A stretch of 64,000 nt of DNA, taken from contig NZ_JAKWJR010000001.1 of assembly GCF_022761125.1 (NCBI RefSeq), positions 496,001 through 560,000 on the forward strand, in the 5' to 3' direction. This document shows, piece after piece, positions 46,205 to 55,164 of the stretch. The stretch comes from Nocardioides sp. SR21 (GTDB lineage: Bacteria; Actinomycetota; Actinomycetes; Propionibacteriales; Nocardioidaceae). Numbering within the stretch: position 1 is the stretch's first letter; each line of letters begins with the position of its first letter. The position numbers and the translations under genes were made by a program. The notes below the pieces were generated by a model. The model searched no databases, was not told where the DNA came from, and worked only from the letters and a program-made list of their open reading frames with translations.

Positions 46205-47932
46205 ATGAGCCCGTCAAGCGCGCTGAGTCCGCAAGCACGGGACGTGGCCCTCGCCACGATGCAGGGTCTCTCGGGACAGGGGGAGCTCGACGTGCTCGTG
46301 GTCGGCGGCGGGGTCGTCGGCGCCGGCACCGCGCTCGACGCCGTCACCCGTGGCCTCAACACCGGCCTGCTCGAGCAGCGTGACCTCGCCAGCGGCACCA
46401 GCAGCCGCAGCAGCAAGCTGATCCACGGCGGCCTGCGCTACCTCGAGATGCTCGACTTCGGCCTGGTCCGCGAGGCGCTCCAGGAGCGGGGCCTGCTGCT
46501 CACCCGGCTCGCGCCGCACCTGGTGCGCCCGGTCCCGTTCCTCTACCCGCTCACGCACCGCGGCTGGGAGCGGCCGTACGTCGGCGCGGGGCTCGCCCTC
46601 TACGACGGCATGGCGATGGTGGGGAAGTCCGAGATGGGGGTGCCGCGGCACCGGCACCTGCTCCGCCGCCAGGTCGCGCGCATCGCGCCGGACTTCAAGA
46701 CCGAGGCGATCGCCGGCGCGATCAAGTACTACGACTGCCAGGTCGACGACGCGCGGCTGGTGATGACGATCGCCCGTACCGCCGCGGCGCACGGCGCGCA
46801 CGTCGCGACCCGGGTCCGCGTCGACGGGTTCCTGCGCGAGGGCGAGCGCGTGGTCGGCGTACGCGCGACCGACCTCGAGACCCAGGACGAGTTCGAGGTC
46901 CGCGCTCGCGTCGTCATCAACGCCGCCGGCGTCTGGACCGACGAGATCCAGGAGATGGTGGGCGGCCGCGGGTCGCTGCACGTCCAGGCGAGCAAGGGCA
47001 TCCACCTGGTGGTGCCGCGCGACCGGATCCGCTCCGAGGCGGGCTTCATCGTCCGCACCGAGAAGTCCGTGCTGTTCGTCATCCCGTGGGGCCGGCACTG
47101 GATCATCGGCACCACCGACACCCCGTGGAGCCTCGACAAGGCGCACCCGGCGGCGTCGAAGGCCGACATCGACTACGTGCTCGGCCACGTCAACGCGATC
47201 CTGCGCGAGCCGCTCGACCACGAGGACGTCGAGGGCGTGTACGCCGGCCTGCGCCCGCTGCTGTCCGGCGAGTCCGAGCCGACGTCGCGGATCTCGCGCG
47301 AGCACACGGTGGTCACGCCGGTGCCCGGCCTGGTGATGATCGCCGGTGGCAAGCTCACGACGTACCGCGTGATGGGCAAGGACGCCGTCGACGCGGCCGC
47401 CCACTCGCTGAAGACCACCGTGAACCTCACCACCCGCGACTCGATCACGCACCGGGTGCCGCTGGTCGGCGCGGCCGACTGGGAGACCCGCACCAACCAG
47501 CGGGTGATGCTGGCGCGCCGCTCCGGCCTCCACGTCGCGCGCATCGACCACCTGCTCGGGCGGTACGGCGGGCTCGTCGACGACCTGCTCGCGCTGGTCG
47601 CCGACCGGCGCCACCTGGCGCTGCCGCTCGAGGGCGCCGAGGACTACCTGGCCGCCGAGGTCGTCTACGCCGTCACCCACGAGGGCGCCCGGCACCTCGA
47701 CGACCTGCTGACCCGGCGGACGCGCATCTCGATCGAGACGTTCGACCGCGGCGTCGCCGCAGCGCCGCACGTCGCGAGGCTGATGGCCGAGGAGCTCGGC
47801 TGGGACGACGCCCGCACGGCCGACGAGGTCGACCACTACCGGCGCCGGGTCGAGGCCGAGCGCCGCAGCCAGCGCCAGACCACCGACCAGGAGGCCGACG
47901 AGGCCCGGGTCAGCGTCTCCGACATCGTGTGA
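46205..47932 (+). CDS. glpD: Aerobic glycerol-3-phosphate dehydrogenase
   Basis: 575-aa membrane-associated FAD enzyme oxidising glycerol-3-phosphate to dihydroxyacetone phosphate with electrons to quinone. VLVVGGGVVGAGTALDAVTR is the FAD motif; SSRSSKLIHGGLRYLEMLDF, KYYDCQVDDARLVM, GVWTDEIQEM and MIAGGKLTTYRVMGKDAV are GlpD signatures. The C-terminal helical cap (about 400-560) is complete. No glpF/glpK neighbours. Start ATG at 46205 lies 71 bp from the divergent CapA gene. Confidence 0.95.
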   Translation: MSPSSALSPQARDVALATMQGLSGQGELDVLVVGGGVVGAGTALDAVTRGLNTGLLEQRDLASGTSSRSSKLIHGGLRYLEMLDFGLVREALQERGLLLTRLAPHLVRPVPFLYPLTHRGWERPYVGAGLALYDGMAMVGKSEMGVPRHRHLLRRQVARIAPDFKTEAIAGAIKYYDCQVDDARLVMTIARTAAAHGAHVATRVRVDGFLREGERVVGVRATDLETQDEFEVRARVVINAAGVWTDEIQEMVGGRGSLHVQASKGIHLVVPRDRIRSEAGFIVRTEKSVLFVIPWGRHWIIGTTDTPWSLDKAHPAASKADIDYVLGHVNAILREPLDHEDVEGVYAGLRPLLSGESEPTSRISREHTVVTPVPGLVMIAGGKLTTYRVMGKDAVDAAAHSLKTTVNLTTRDSITHRVPLVGAADWETRTNQRVMLARRSGLHVARIDHLLGRYGGLVDDLLALVADRRHLALPLEGAEDYLAAEVVYAVTHEGARHLDDLLTRRTRISIETFDRGVAAAPHVARLMAEELGWDDARTADEVDHYRRRVEAERRSQRQTTDQEADEARVSVSDIV

Positions 47933-47991
47933 GGCGTCGCCGCGACGCTATTTGACATCCGTCAAGATTCCCGGCGTCCGCCGTTGACAAC

Positions 47992-48005
47992 TAGAACACG
48001 TTCCA
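47992..48005. promoter_or_regulatory. KstR-type operator upstream of the APH cassette
   Basis: TAGAACACGTTCCA matches the KstR consensus TNNAACNNGTTNNA at every fixed position. It lies 46 bp before the cassette's first gene and just downstream of a TTGACA hexamer (47984-47989), where a bound repressor would block RNA polymerase. A second small palindrome TTGACATCCGTCAA is at 47952-47965. Confidence 0.7.
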
Positions 48006-48050
48006 CCCATGCTGAGAGCCACGTCACAGCAGATCCTTTGGGAGGGGAAC

Positions 48051-49187
48051 GTGACCCAGGCACCACCGCCGGCCGACCTGAAGATGCAGCGTTCGAGCCG
48101 GGACGCAACGACGCTTCCCGATCGACTCGCCGGATGGCTGGCCACGGTGCTGCCTGACGGCGCCGACCCCGTTGTCACGATGCACAGCGGGGTCGACGCC
48201 AACGGGATGTCGTCCGAGACGCTCATCCTCGACGTCGACTGGACCGAGAACGGCGCCCGGCAGCACGGCGAGTTCGTCGCCCGCGTCGCCCCGGCCGCTG
48301 AGGACCTGCCGGTGTTCGCGCACTACGAGCTCCAGGACCAGTACGACGCGATGAAGATCGTCGCCGAGCAGACGTCCGTCCCCGTGCCGACCGTGCGCTG
48401 GATGGAGCCGACCGGCGAGGTGCTCGGTACGCCGTTCTTCCTCATGGACCGCATCGACGGCGTCGTCCCCCAGGACGTGCTGCCCTACAACTTCGGCGAC
48501 AACTGGCTGCACGACGCGAGTCGCGAGGACCAGCGTCGCCTGCAGGACAACAGCGTCAAGGTGCTCGCCGACCTGCACGCGATCGCGGACGCCGCCGCGA
48601 CGTTCGACTTCCTCGACCCGGCCCGCCACGGCCACGCCGGCGAGACCCTGCTCGAGCGCAACCTGGCGCGCACCACGGAGTGGTACCAGTACGCCGTCGA
48701 CGGCATCGGTCGCTCGCCGCTGGTCGAGCGCGCGCTCGCGTGGCTCGAGGCGAACATGCCGACCACCGACGAGACCGTGCTCTGCTGGGGCGACTCCCGC
48801 ATCGGCAACATGATGTACCGCGACTTCGAACCGGTGGCCGTCCTCGACTGGGAGATGGCGGCGATCGGTCCGCGCGAGCTCGACGTGTCGTGGATGGCCT
48901 TCGCGCACAGCGTCTTCGAGTCGATCACCGGTGTCATGGGGATGCCGGGGATGCCGCACTTCATGCACGAGGACGACATGAAGGCGGAGTACGAGCGGAT
49001 CACGGGCGTCACGCTCGGTGACCTCGAGTGGTACCACGTCTACAACGGCGTCCAGTGGTGCATCGTCTTCATGCGCACCGGCGCCCGGCAGATCCACTTC
49101 GGCGAGATCGAGAGGCCGGACGACATCGAGAGCCTCTTCCACTGCAAGCCGCTCATCGAGGGGCTCCTCCAGAAGGTCGGTGCCTAG
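48051..49187 (+). CDS. APH-family phosphotransferase-like protein (steroid/acyl-CoA cassette)
   Basis: 378-aa aminoglycoside/choline kinase-fold protein. The catalytic loop reads TVLCWGDSRIGNMMY, a variant of H-x-D-x4-N with Trp-Gly-Asp, and the metal Asp is in VLDWEMAAIGPREL. The N-lobe nucleotide loop is degenerate. GTG at 48051 is preceded by a strong GGGAGGGG ribosome-binding site; an ATG at 48009 is in frame but lacks one. First gene of a cassette behind a KstR-type operator. Such APH-like proteins in actinobacterial catabolic clusters have no firmly known substrate; a small hydroxylated molecule or CoA-related compound is a guess. Confidence 0.85.
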   Translation: MTQAPPPADLKMQRSSRDATTLPDRLAGWLATVLPDGADPVVTMHSGVDANGMSSETLILDVDWTENGARQHGEFVARVAPAAEDLPVFAHYELQDQYDAMKIVAEQTSVPVPTVRWMEPTGEVLGTPFFLMDRIDGVVPQDVLPYNFGDNWLHDASREDQRRLQDNSVKVLADLHAIADAAATFDFLDPARHGHAGETLLERNLARTTEWYQYAVDGIGRSPLVERALAWLEANMPTTDETVLCWGDSRIGNMMYRDFEPVAVLDWEMAAIGPRELDVSWMAFAHSVFESITGVMGMPGMPHFMHEDDMKAEYERITGVTLGDLEWYHVYNGVQWCIVFMRTGARQIHFGEIERPDDIESLFHCKPLIEGLLQKVGA

Positions 49188-49189
49188 CC

Positions 49190-49261
49190 ATGAGCGAGCG
49201 CATCATCCAGGACAGCACGCGTGCCTCATGCGCGCACGGAGCGAAGCGAGGACGCGCATGA
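49190..49261 (+). CDS. 23-aa mini-ORF bridging two cassette genes
   Basis: ATG at 49190 opens a 23-codon frame (MSERIIQDSTRASCAHGAKR...) whose TGA overlaps the next gene's ATG (ATGA). It begins 2 nt after the kinase stop and shares the ATGAGCGA start context with the next gene. The GCGCACGGAGCGAAGCGAGGA tract resembles SERSE-type intergenic repeats I recall from actinobacteria. It may couple translation, or simply be repeat sequence. Confidence 0.3.
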   Translation: MSERIIQDSTRASCAHGAKRGRA

Positions 49262-50364
49262 GCGACATCACGCCGCTGGACGAGTTCCCGCTGCACCAGG
49301 CGCCGCTGCCGATGGCGTACGCCAACAGCAGCGACCGGAACTTCTACGACCGCTGGTACTTCAACGCCCACGACCGCACCGGCGACATCTTCGTGATCAT
49401 GGGCGCGGGGTACTACCCGAACCTCGGCACCAAGGACGCCTTCGTCCTGGTCGCGCGCAACGGCACGCAGACCGCCGTACACCTCTCGGACGCGATGGAC
49501 CAGGACCGGTTGAACCCGCACATCGGGAACTTCCGAATCGAGGTCCTCGACCCTCTCAAGACGATCCGGCTGGTCCTCGAGGAGACCGACGGGATCGCGA
49601 TGGACCTGACCTGGACCGGCACGTGTGACGTGATCCAGGAGCTCCCGCACGTGCTGCGCTCCGGCAGCCGGGTCACCCTCGACGCCCAGCGGTTCGCCCA
49701 GCTCGGTGCGTGGAGCGGCACGATCACCGTCGATGGCGACCAGATCGTCGTCGACCCCGAGACCTGGCTCGGCAGCCGCGACCGCTCGTGGGGCATCCGC
49801 CCGGTCGGCGAGGCCGAGCCCGCCGGCGCTCCGGCCACCCCGCCGTTCGAGGGCATGTGGTGGCTCTACCTCCCCCTGCAGTTCGAGGACTACGCGGTCT
49901 GCCTGATCATCCAGGAGGACCCGAACGGTCACCGGACCCTCAACGACTGCACCCGCGTCTTCAAGGACGGCCGGGTCGAGCAGCTCGGCTGGCCGCTGGT
50001 CGACATCCACTACACGTCCGGCACCCGCACGCCCACCGGCGCGACCGTCCGGTGCACCACGCCCGAGGGCAAGCCGCTCGTGCTCGAGGTCGAGTCCAGG
50101 CTCGCCGTACCCCTCCACGTCGGCGCTGGGTACGGCGGCGACCCGGACTGGATCCACGGCACGTGGAAGGGCCCGGACTTCACCGAGCGGGTCACCTACG
50201 ACATGGACGACGACGCCGTGAAGGGCCGCTTCATGTTCGGCTGCGTCGACCACGTCGGTCGCGCGACCGCCGACGGCGTCGAGGGCTGGGGCCTGTTCGA
50301 GCACTTCAGCATCGGCCGCCACGACCCCTCCGGATTCACCGACTTCTTCAGCCTCGCTCCCTAG
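49258..50364 (+). CDS. DUF7064/DUF7065-like (CrtC/lipocalin-type) protein
   Basis: 368-aa soluble protein made mostly of beta strands, with repeated aromatic and Trp-rich segments: FYDRWYFNAHDRTGDIFVIM, FEGMWWLYLPLQFEDYAVCL, GDPDWIHGTWKGPDF and VEGWGLFEHFSIGRHD. This layout matches the two-domain lipocalin-like fold of hydroxyneurosporene synthase-type hydratases and the DUF7064/7065 pair found beside APH-like genes in mycobacteria. A GAGGA ribosome-binding site sits 5 nt before the ATG. Likely binds a hydrophobic substrate such as a steroid intermediate; catalysis not evident. Confidence 0.72.
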   Translation: MSDITPLDEFPLHQAPLPMAYANSSDRNFYDRWYFNAHDRTGDIFVIMGAGYYPNLGTKDAFVLVARNGTQTAVHLSDAMDQDRLNPHIGNFRIEVLDPLKTIRLVLEETDGIAMDLTWTGTCDVIQELPHVLRSGSRVTLDAQRFAQLGAWSGTITVDGDQIVVDPETWLGSRDRSWGIRPVGEAEPAGAPATPPFEGMWWLYLPLQFEDYAVCLIIQEDPNGHRTLNDCTRVFKDGRVEQLGWPLVDIHYTSGTRTPTGATVRCTTPEGKPLVLEVESRLAVPLHVGAGYGGDPDWIHGTWKGPDFTERVTYDMDDDAVKGRFMFGCVDHVGRATADGVEGWGLFEHFSIGRHDPSGFTDFFSLAP

Positions 50365-50380
50365 CTCCAGGAGACACCTC

Positions 50381-51823
50381 ATGTCGCTCGACCGTTCCAC
50401 GCTCTTCATCGACGGCGAGTGGGCGGCGCCCGCCTCGTCCGACACGATCCAGGTGGTGTCGCCGCACTCCGAGCAGGTGATCGCGACGGTGCCCGAGGGC
50501 ACGACCACGGACATCGACGCCGCGGTCGCGGCCGCCCGGCGCGCGTTCGACTCCGGCCCGTGGTCGCGGATGTCGCCGGAGGAGCGGATCGAGATCGTGC
50601 AGAACTTCTCGAACCTGTACGCCGGCAAGCTCGGTGAGATGGCCGAGCTGATCACGCTCGAGATGGGCTCGCCGACGTCGTTCGCCAACCTCGCGCAGTC
50701 GCCCGCGCCGTGGATGCAGATCGAGGCGTTCCTCGGCATCGCGCGCGAGTTCCCGTGGGAGGAACGGCGTACCGGCGTGCTCGGCACCGACGTCGTCGTA
50801 CGCCGGGAGCCGGTCGGCGTGGTCGCGGCGATCCCGCCGTGGAACGTCCCGCAGTTCACGATCATGTCCAAGGTGATCCCGGCGCTGCTGTCCGGCTCGA
50901 CCGTCGTGGTGAAGCCGGCGCCGGAGACCCCGCTCGACACCTACCTGATGGCCGAGCTGCTGCTCGAGGCCGGCGTCCCAGCCGGTGTCGTGAACATCGT
51001 GGCCGGCGGCCGCGAGGTGGGCGCGCACCTCGTCGCGCACCCGGGCGTCGACAAGGTCGCGTTCACCGGGTCCACCGCGGCCGGCCGCAAGATCGCGGCG
51101 GTCTGCGGCGAGCAGCTCAAGCGGGTCTCGCTCGAGCTCGGCGGCAAGTCCGCGGCGATCGTCCTCGACGACGCCGACCTCGGCGCCGCCATGGAGGGCC
51201 TGAAGTTCACGGCCCTGATGAACTCCGGCCAGGCCTGCGTCGCGCAGACCCGGATCCTCGCCTCGCGCGCCAACTACGACAACGTGGTCAGCGCGCTGGC
51301 CGAGACCGTCTCGAAGATGCAGGTCGGCGACCCGATGGACCCGGCCACCGAGATCGGCCCGATGGTCGCGCAGCGGCAGCAGGAGCGGGTCGAGAAGTAC
51401 ATCGCGCTCGGCCAGGAGGAGGGCGCCCGCCTCGTCATCGGCGGCAACGGCATGCCCGACGGGCTGTCCTCGGGCTGGTACGTCCGCCCGACGGTCTTCG
51501 CCGACGTGGACAACGCGATGCGCATCGCGCAGGAGGAGATCTTCGGCCCCGTGCTGTCGGTCATCCCGTTCGACGACGTCGACGACGCGGTCCGTATCGC
51601 CAACGACTCGGAGTACGGCCTGGCCGGCACCGTGTGGACCGGCGACGTGGAGGCCGGCCTCGACGTCGCGCGCCAGGTCCGCACCGGCACGTACGGCGTG
51701 AACACCTACACGATGGACTTCTCCGCGCCGTTCGGCGGCTACAAGAACTCCGGCGTCGGCCGCGAGTTCGGCCCCGAGGGACTCGCGCACTACACCGAGC
51801 TGAAGTCGATCTACACGCCGTGA
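50381..51823 (+). CDS. NAD-dependent aldehyde dehydrogenase (steroid cassette)
   Basis: 480-aa ALDH. Catalytic Cys286 in MNSGQACVAQTRI, general base Glu252 in SLELGGKSAAIVLDD, NAD-binding IPPWNVPQFTIMSKVIPALL and GSTVVVKPAPETP. An AGGAGA ribosome-binding site precedes the ATG; 16 bp separate it from the upstream gene. Position between the lipocalin-like protein and the LLM oxidoreductase, downstream of a KstR-type site, suggests oxidation of an aldehyde on a sterol side chain or ring fragment. Confidence 0.93.
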   Translation: MSLDRSTLFIDGEWAAPASSDTIQVVSPHSEQVIATVPEGTTTDIDAAVAAARRAFDSGPWSRMSPEERIEIVQNFSNLYAGKLGEMAELITLEMGSPTSFANLAQSPAPWMQIEAFLGIAREFPWEERRTGVLGTDVVVRREPVGVVAAIPPWNVPQFTIMSKVIPALLSGSTVVVKPAPETPLDTYLMAELLLEAGVPAGVVNIVAGGREVGAHLVAHPGVDKVAFTGSTAAGRKIAAVCGEQLKRVSLELGGKSAAIVLDDADLGAAMEGLKFTALMNSGQACVAQTRILASRANYDNVVSALAETVSKMQVGDPMDPATEIGPMVAQRQQERVEKYIALGQEEGARLVIGGNGMPDGLSSGWYVRPTVFADVDNAMRIAQEEIFGPVLSVIPFDDVDDAVRIANDSEYGLAGTVWTGDVEAGLDVARQVRTGTYGVNTYTMDFSAPFGGYKNSGVGREFGPEGLAHYTELKSIYTP

Positions 51824-52908
51824 GCGAGCAGCTCAACGAGCTCGCCTACTACGCCATCACCCACCACCCCGCCGACGCGCGCAAGGTCTTCCCGGAGGCC
51901 ACCGACGCGGAGGCGATGGGGCTGGGCTCGGCCATGATCAGCGAGCGGTTCACGGTCAAGGAGGCCGGCGTCCTCGCCGGCGCGATCGCGGGGCGGACGC
52001 CGTCGCTCGGGATCGCCTCGGCCGCGATCAACCACCACATGCGGCACCCGATCATCACGGCCACGATGGGCTCGACCCTGCACGCGATGACCGAGGGCCG
52101 CTACGCGATGTCGTTCGGCCGCGGCTCGACCGAGCACTGGAAGGCGATCGGCCAGCCGCTGGTCACCGAGGCCGTGCTGCGCGACTTCATCGGCCTGATG
52201 CGCCAGCTCTGGACCGACGGCTTCGTGCTCGACCACGACGGGCCGGCCGGGAAGTGGCCGGTGCTCCACAACCGCAGCGGCCTGGGCGAGGGCCCGCCGC
52301 TCGGCCTGGTCGCGGTCGGTCCGCGGACCATGGAGCTGGCCGGCGAGCTGTGCGACTTCGTCGTCATGCACACGTTCTTCTCCGAGCAGGCGACGCAGAG
52401 CTCCATCGAGGCGGTGCGCCGCGGCGCGGAGCGGGCCGGCCGGGACCCGGACGCCGTCCGCATCTGGTCGTGCCTGGCCGCCGTACCCGACGGGCTGTCG
52501 GAGGAGGACCAGCTCCGACGTGGGGTGGGTCGCCTGGTCACCTACTTCCAGGCGTACGGCGACACGCTCGTCTCCGTCAACGGCTGGGACCCGGGCGCCT
52601 GGGAGCGGCTCAAGACCTCCGAGGTGTTCACGACCGCCGCCGCGGCCGGGGCCATCGATGCCTCCGCCGACACCGAGACGCTGCTCCGGATCGCCGAGCT
52701 CGTGCCCGACGAGTGGCTGGCCGCGTCGGCCCGTGGCCTTGCCGAGGACGCGGCCGCCACGATCCAGCGCGAGCTGGAGCTCGGCTGCCACTCGGTGATC
52801 CTCCACGGCGCCGAGCCGCACGAGATCGCGCCGATGGTGTCCGCCTACCGGGACATCCGCAAGCCGCTCGCCCGACCGGTCGCCGTGAATCCCGGACTCT
52901 TCGCCTAG
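51820..52908 (+). CDS. LLM-class (F420-type) oxidoreductase, end of the KstR-boxed cassette
   Basis: 362-aa luciferase-like TIM barrel. YYAITHHPADARKVFPEATD near the N-terminus, GSAMISERFTVKEAGVLAGA, EGRYAMSFGRGSTEHWKAIG and GLVAVGPRTMELAGELCDFV fit the F420-dependent LLM subgroup common in actinobacterial steroid clusters. GTG start overlaps the ALDH stop. Cofactor choice (F420 versus FMN) cannot be decided from these motifs alone. Last gene of the four-gene cassette. Confidence 0.85.
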   Translation: MSEQLNELAYYAITHHPADARKVFPEATDAEAMGLGSAMISERFTVKEAGVLAGAIAGRTPSLGIASAAINHHMRHPIITATMGSTLHAMTEGRYAMSFGRGSTEHWKAIGQPLVTEAVLRDFIGLMRQLWTDGFVLDHDGPAGKWPVLHNRSGLGEGPPLGLVAVGPRTMELAGELCDFVVMHTFFSEQATQSSIEAVRRGAERAGRDPDAVRIWSCLAAVPDGLSEEDQLRRGVGRLVTYFQAYGDTLVSVNGWDPGAWERLKTSEVFTTAAAAGAIDASADTETLLRIAELVPDEWLAASARGLAEDAAATIQRELELGCHSVILHGAEPHEIAPMVSAYRDIRKPLARPVAVNPGLFA

Positions 52909-52968
52909 CTCGGTCGCCGCCTGTAACTCCGCCACCGGTGCCGGACACTTCACGGTCAGGAGGCACAG

Positions 52969-53424
52969 ATGGCTGAGGTGGATCGCGAGGCGTTCACGCG
53001 GTGCTGGCTCGCCCACGCGGGCCAGGTTCGCGCATACGCGTCGAGGCACGTGGGCCTCGAGGATGCGGGCGATGTCGTGGCGGAGACGTTCTTGCAGGCA
53101 TGGCGTCGCTGGTCGGACGTCCCCGAGGCCGCCCTGCCGTGGCTGATCGGTACGGCGCGCAAGGTGATCGGCAATCGTCGCCGCTCGGAGCGTCGGCGGG
53201 AGGCGTTGGCGGTGCGGGTTGCTCTACTGGACGGTGCGGCGAAGGACCCGTCCGGTGTCGACCTCGAGGCCGAGACCCGTCGGGCCGCCGTCCCGGTCGA
53301 CGACCAGGGACGCTGGGCGGTCGAGTTGCCGGGGATCCTGGCGCAGCCCACGAGGGTCGAGGTGGCCTTCCTGGGCCTCGACGACACCCCGCTCGGGGAG
53401 GCCGTCGAGGCCATCGACCCCTGA
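52969..53424 (+). pseudogene. Decayed sigma-factor gene: region 2 fused to an unrelated tail
   Basis: 151-codon frame. Residues 1-75 are a normal ECF sigma region 2 (CWLAHAGQVRAYASRHVGLE, DAGDVVAETFLQAWRRWSDV, WLIGTARKVIGNRRRSERRR). Region 4 is missing; after about residue 85 the sequence becomes a short beta-type tail (DDQGRWAVELPGILAQPTRV to GEAVEAIDP) that looks like the C-terminus of a different protein, perhaps the former membrane partner. An internal deletion joining a sigma gene to its downstream neighbour would explain it. AGGAGG precedes the ATG, so it may still be translated. Confidence 0.7.
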
Positions 53425-53541
53425 TCGGGCCTACGACGCGGCGGTTGACATCGCAAGCCGATGTGTAAAACCGCACACTGGGGTCCCCAAGCGCTACTGA
53501 AAGGTAGTGATCGGAGACGCCGGTCACATACTCTCGGTCGC

Positions 53542-55164
53542 ATGAGCGCCCAGAACCCCCATCCGTCCGGCGGTCCGGTCGTCGAAGGCCCGCACGACCC
53601 CGAGCACGACCCGAGGGCGTCGTACGCACTCGAACCGGAGTACGTCGCGGCGCTCACCGACCGGCTGGTCGCGACGTCTGGCGAGACCGCGCAGGTGTTC
53701 TCGCCGCTGAACGGCGCTCCGCTCGCGCACGTCCCGCAGTCGACGCGGGCCGACGTGGCCGACGCGTTCCAGCGGGCGCGCAAGGCCCAGTTCGCCTGGG
53801 CGCGGACGCCGATCGAGGCGCGCGCCGTGATGCTGCTGCGCCTGCACGACCTGGTGCTCGACCGCCAGGAGGAGATCACCGACCTGGTGGTCCTCGAGAA
53901 CGGCAAGGCACGCAAGCACGCGTTCGACGAGCCGCTGCACGTCGCGCTGACCGCCCGCTACTACGGGCGCACGGCGGTCAAGCACCTCGGCACCAAGCGC
54001 AGCCCGGGCGTCTTCCCGGTGCTCACCCGCGCCGAGATCAACCGCGTGCCCAAGGGCGTCGTCGGGATCATCTCGCCGTGGAACTACCCCTTCAACCTGG
54101 CGCTGATCGACGGCCTGGCCGCGATCGTGGCGGGCAACGCCGTGGTCATCAAGCCCGACGCGCAGACCATGCTGTCCGCGCTGCTCGGCGCCGAGCTGCT
54201 CGAGCAGGCGGGCCTGCCGGCGGACCTGTGGCAGGTCGTCGCCGGCCCCGGTCCGGAGATCGGTGGCGCGATCATCGAGCGCGCCGACTACGTCTGCTTC
54301 ACCGGCTCGACCGCCACCGGCCGGATCGTCGCGAAGGCCTGCGCCGACCGGCTGATCGGCAGCTCGCTCGAGCTCGGCGGCAAGAACCCGCTCCTCGTGC
54401 TGCGCGACGCCGACCTCGAGAAGGCGGCCGAGGGCGCCGTACGCGCGAGCTTCTCCAGCTCCGGGCAGCTCTGCGTGTCGATCGAGCGGATGTTCGTGGC
54501 CGACCAGGTCTACGACCGCTTCGTCGAGCGCTTCGTGGCGCGCACCGAGGCGATGACGCTGGGCGCGACGCTCGAGTGGGGCAACGACATGGGCACGCTG
54601 ACCTCGCAGCAGCAGCTCGACGCCGTCACCGCGCACGTCGAGGACGCCGTCGCCAAGGGTGCTCGGGTGCTCACCGGCGGCAAGGCACGCCCGGACCTCG
54701 GCCCCTACTACTTCGAGCCGACGATCCTCGAGGGCGTCACGCCGGAGATGAGCTGCTTCGGCAAGGAGACGTTCGGGCCGGTCGTCTCGCTGTACCGGTT
54801 CCACGACGAGGCCGACGCGATCTCGCGGGCCAACGAGGGCCAGTACGGCCTGAACGCCTCGATCTACAGCCAGGACGGCGACCGCGCCCGCGCGATCGCG
54901 ACGTTCATCAAGTGCGGCACCGTGAACATCAACGAGGCGTTCGGCGCCACGTTCGCCAGCCTCGACACCCCGATGGGTGGGATGCGCGAGTCCGGCACCG
55001 GCCGCCGCCAGGGTGCCGAGGGCGTGCTCCGGTTCACCGAGACCCAATCGGTCGCGACCCAGCGGGTGCTGGCGCTCGGCCCGCAGCTCGGGATGTCGGA
55101 CGAGCAGTACGCCAAGGTGATGGCCTTCAACCTGCGCCTGCTGAAGAAGCTGGGCCGCGCATGA
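53542..55164 (+). CDS. Succinate-semialdehyde/aldehyde dehydrogenase (GabD2-like)
   Basis: 540-aa ALDH with an N-terminal extension of about 40 residues. Catalytic Cys311 in SSSGQLCVSIERM, Glu277 in SSLELGGKNPLLVL, NAD-binding VVGIISPWNYPFNLALIDGL, and a hydrophobic C-terminal LALGPQLGMSDEQYAKVMAF as in GabD2-type enzymes. It overlaps choD by 4 nt (ATGA), so a coupled pair. GabD2 assignment rests on overall resemblance; it could oxidise an aldehyde arising from sterol or lipid breakdown. Confidence 0.88.
   Translation: MSAQNPHPSGGPVVEGPHDPEHDPRASYALEPEYVAALTDRLVATSGETAQVFSPLNGAPLAHVPQSTRADVADAFQRARKAQFAWARTPIEARAVMLLRLHDLVLDRQEEITDLVVLENGKARKHAFDEPLHVALTARYYGRTAVKHLGTKRSPGVFPVLTRAEINRVPKGVVGIISPWNYPFNLALIDGLAAIVAGNAVVIKPDAQTMLSALLGAELLEQAGLPADLWQVVAGPGPEIGGAIIERADYVCFTGSTATGRIVAKACADRLIGSSLELGGKNPLLVLRDADLEKAAEGAVRASFSSSGQLCVSIERMFVADQVYDRFVERFVARTEAMTLGATLEWGNDMGTLTSQQQLDAVTAHVEDAVAKGARVLTGGKARPDLGPYYFEPTILEGVTPEMSCFGKETFGPVVSLYRFHDEADAISRANEGQYGLNASIYSQDGDRARAIATFIKCGTVNINEAFGATFASLDTPMGGMRESGTGRRQGAEGVLRFTETQSVATQRVLALGPQLGMSDEQYAKVMAFNLRLLKKLGRA

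Noticed and set aside
53445..53470. TTGACA with a TGTAAA hexamer upstream of the GabD2-like gene as a promoter
   Set aside because: The spacer is only 13 bp, too short for a standard sigma-A-type promoter.
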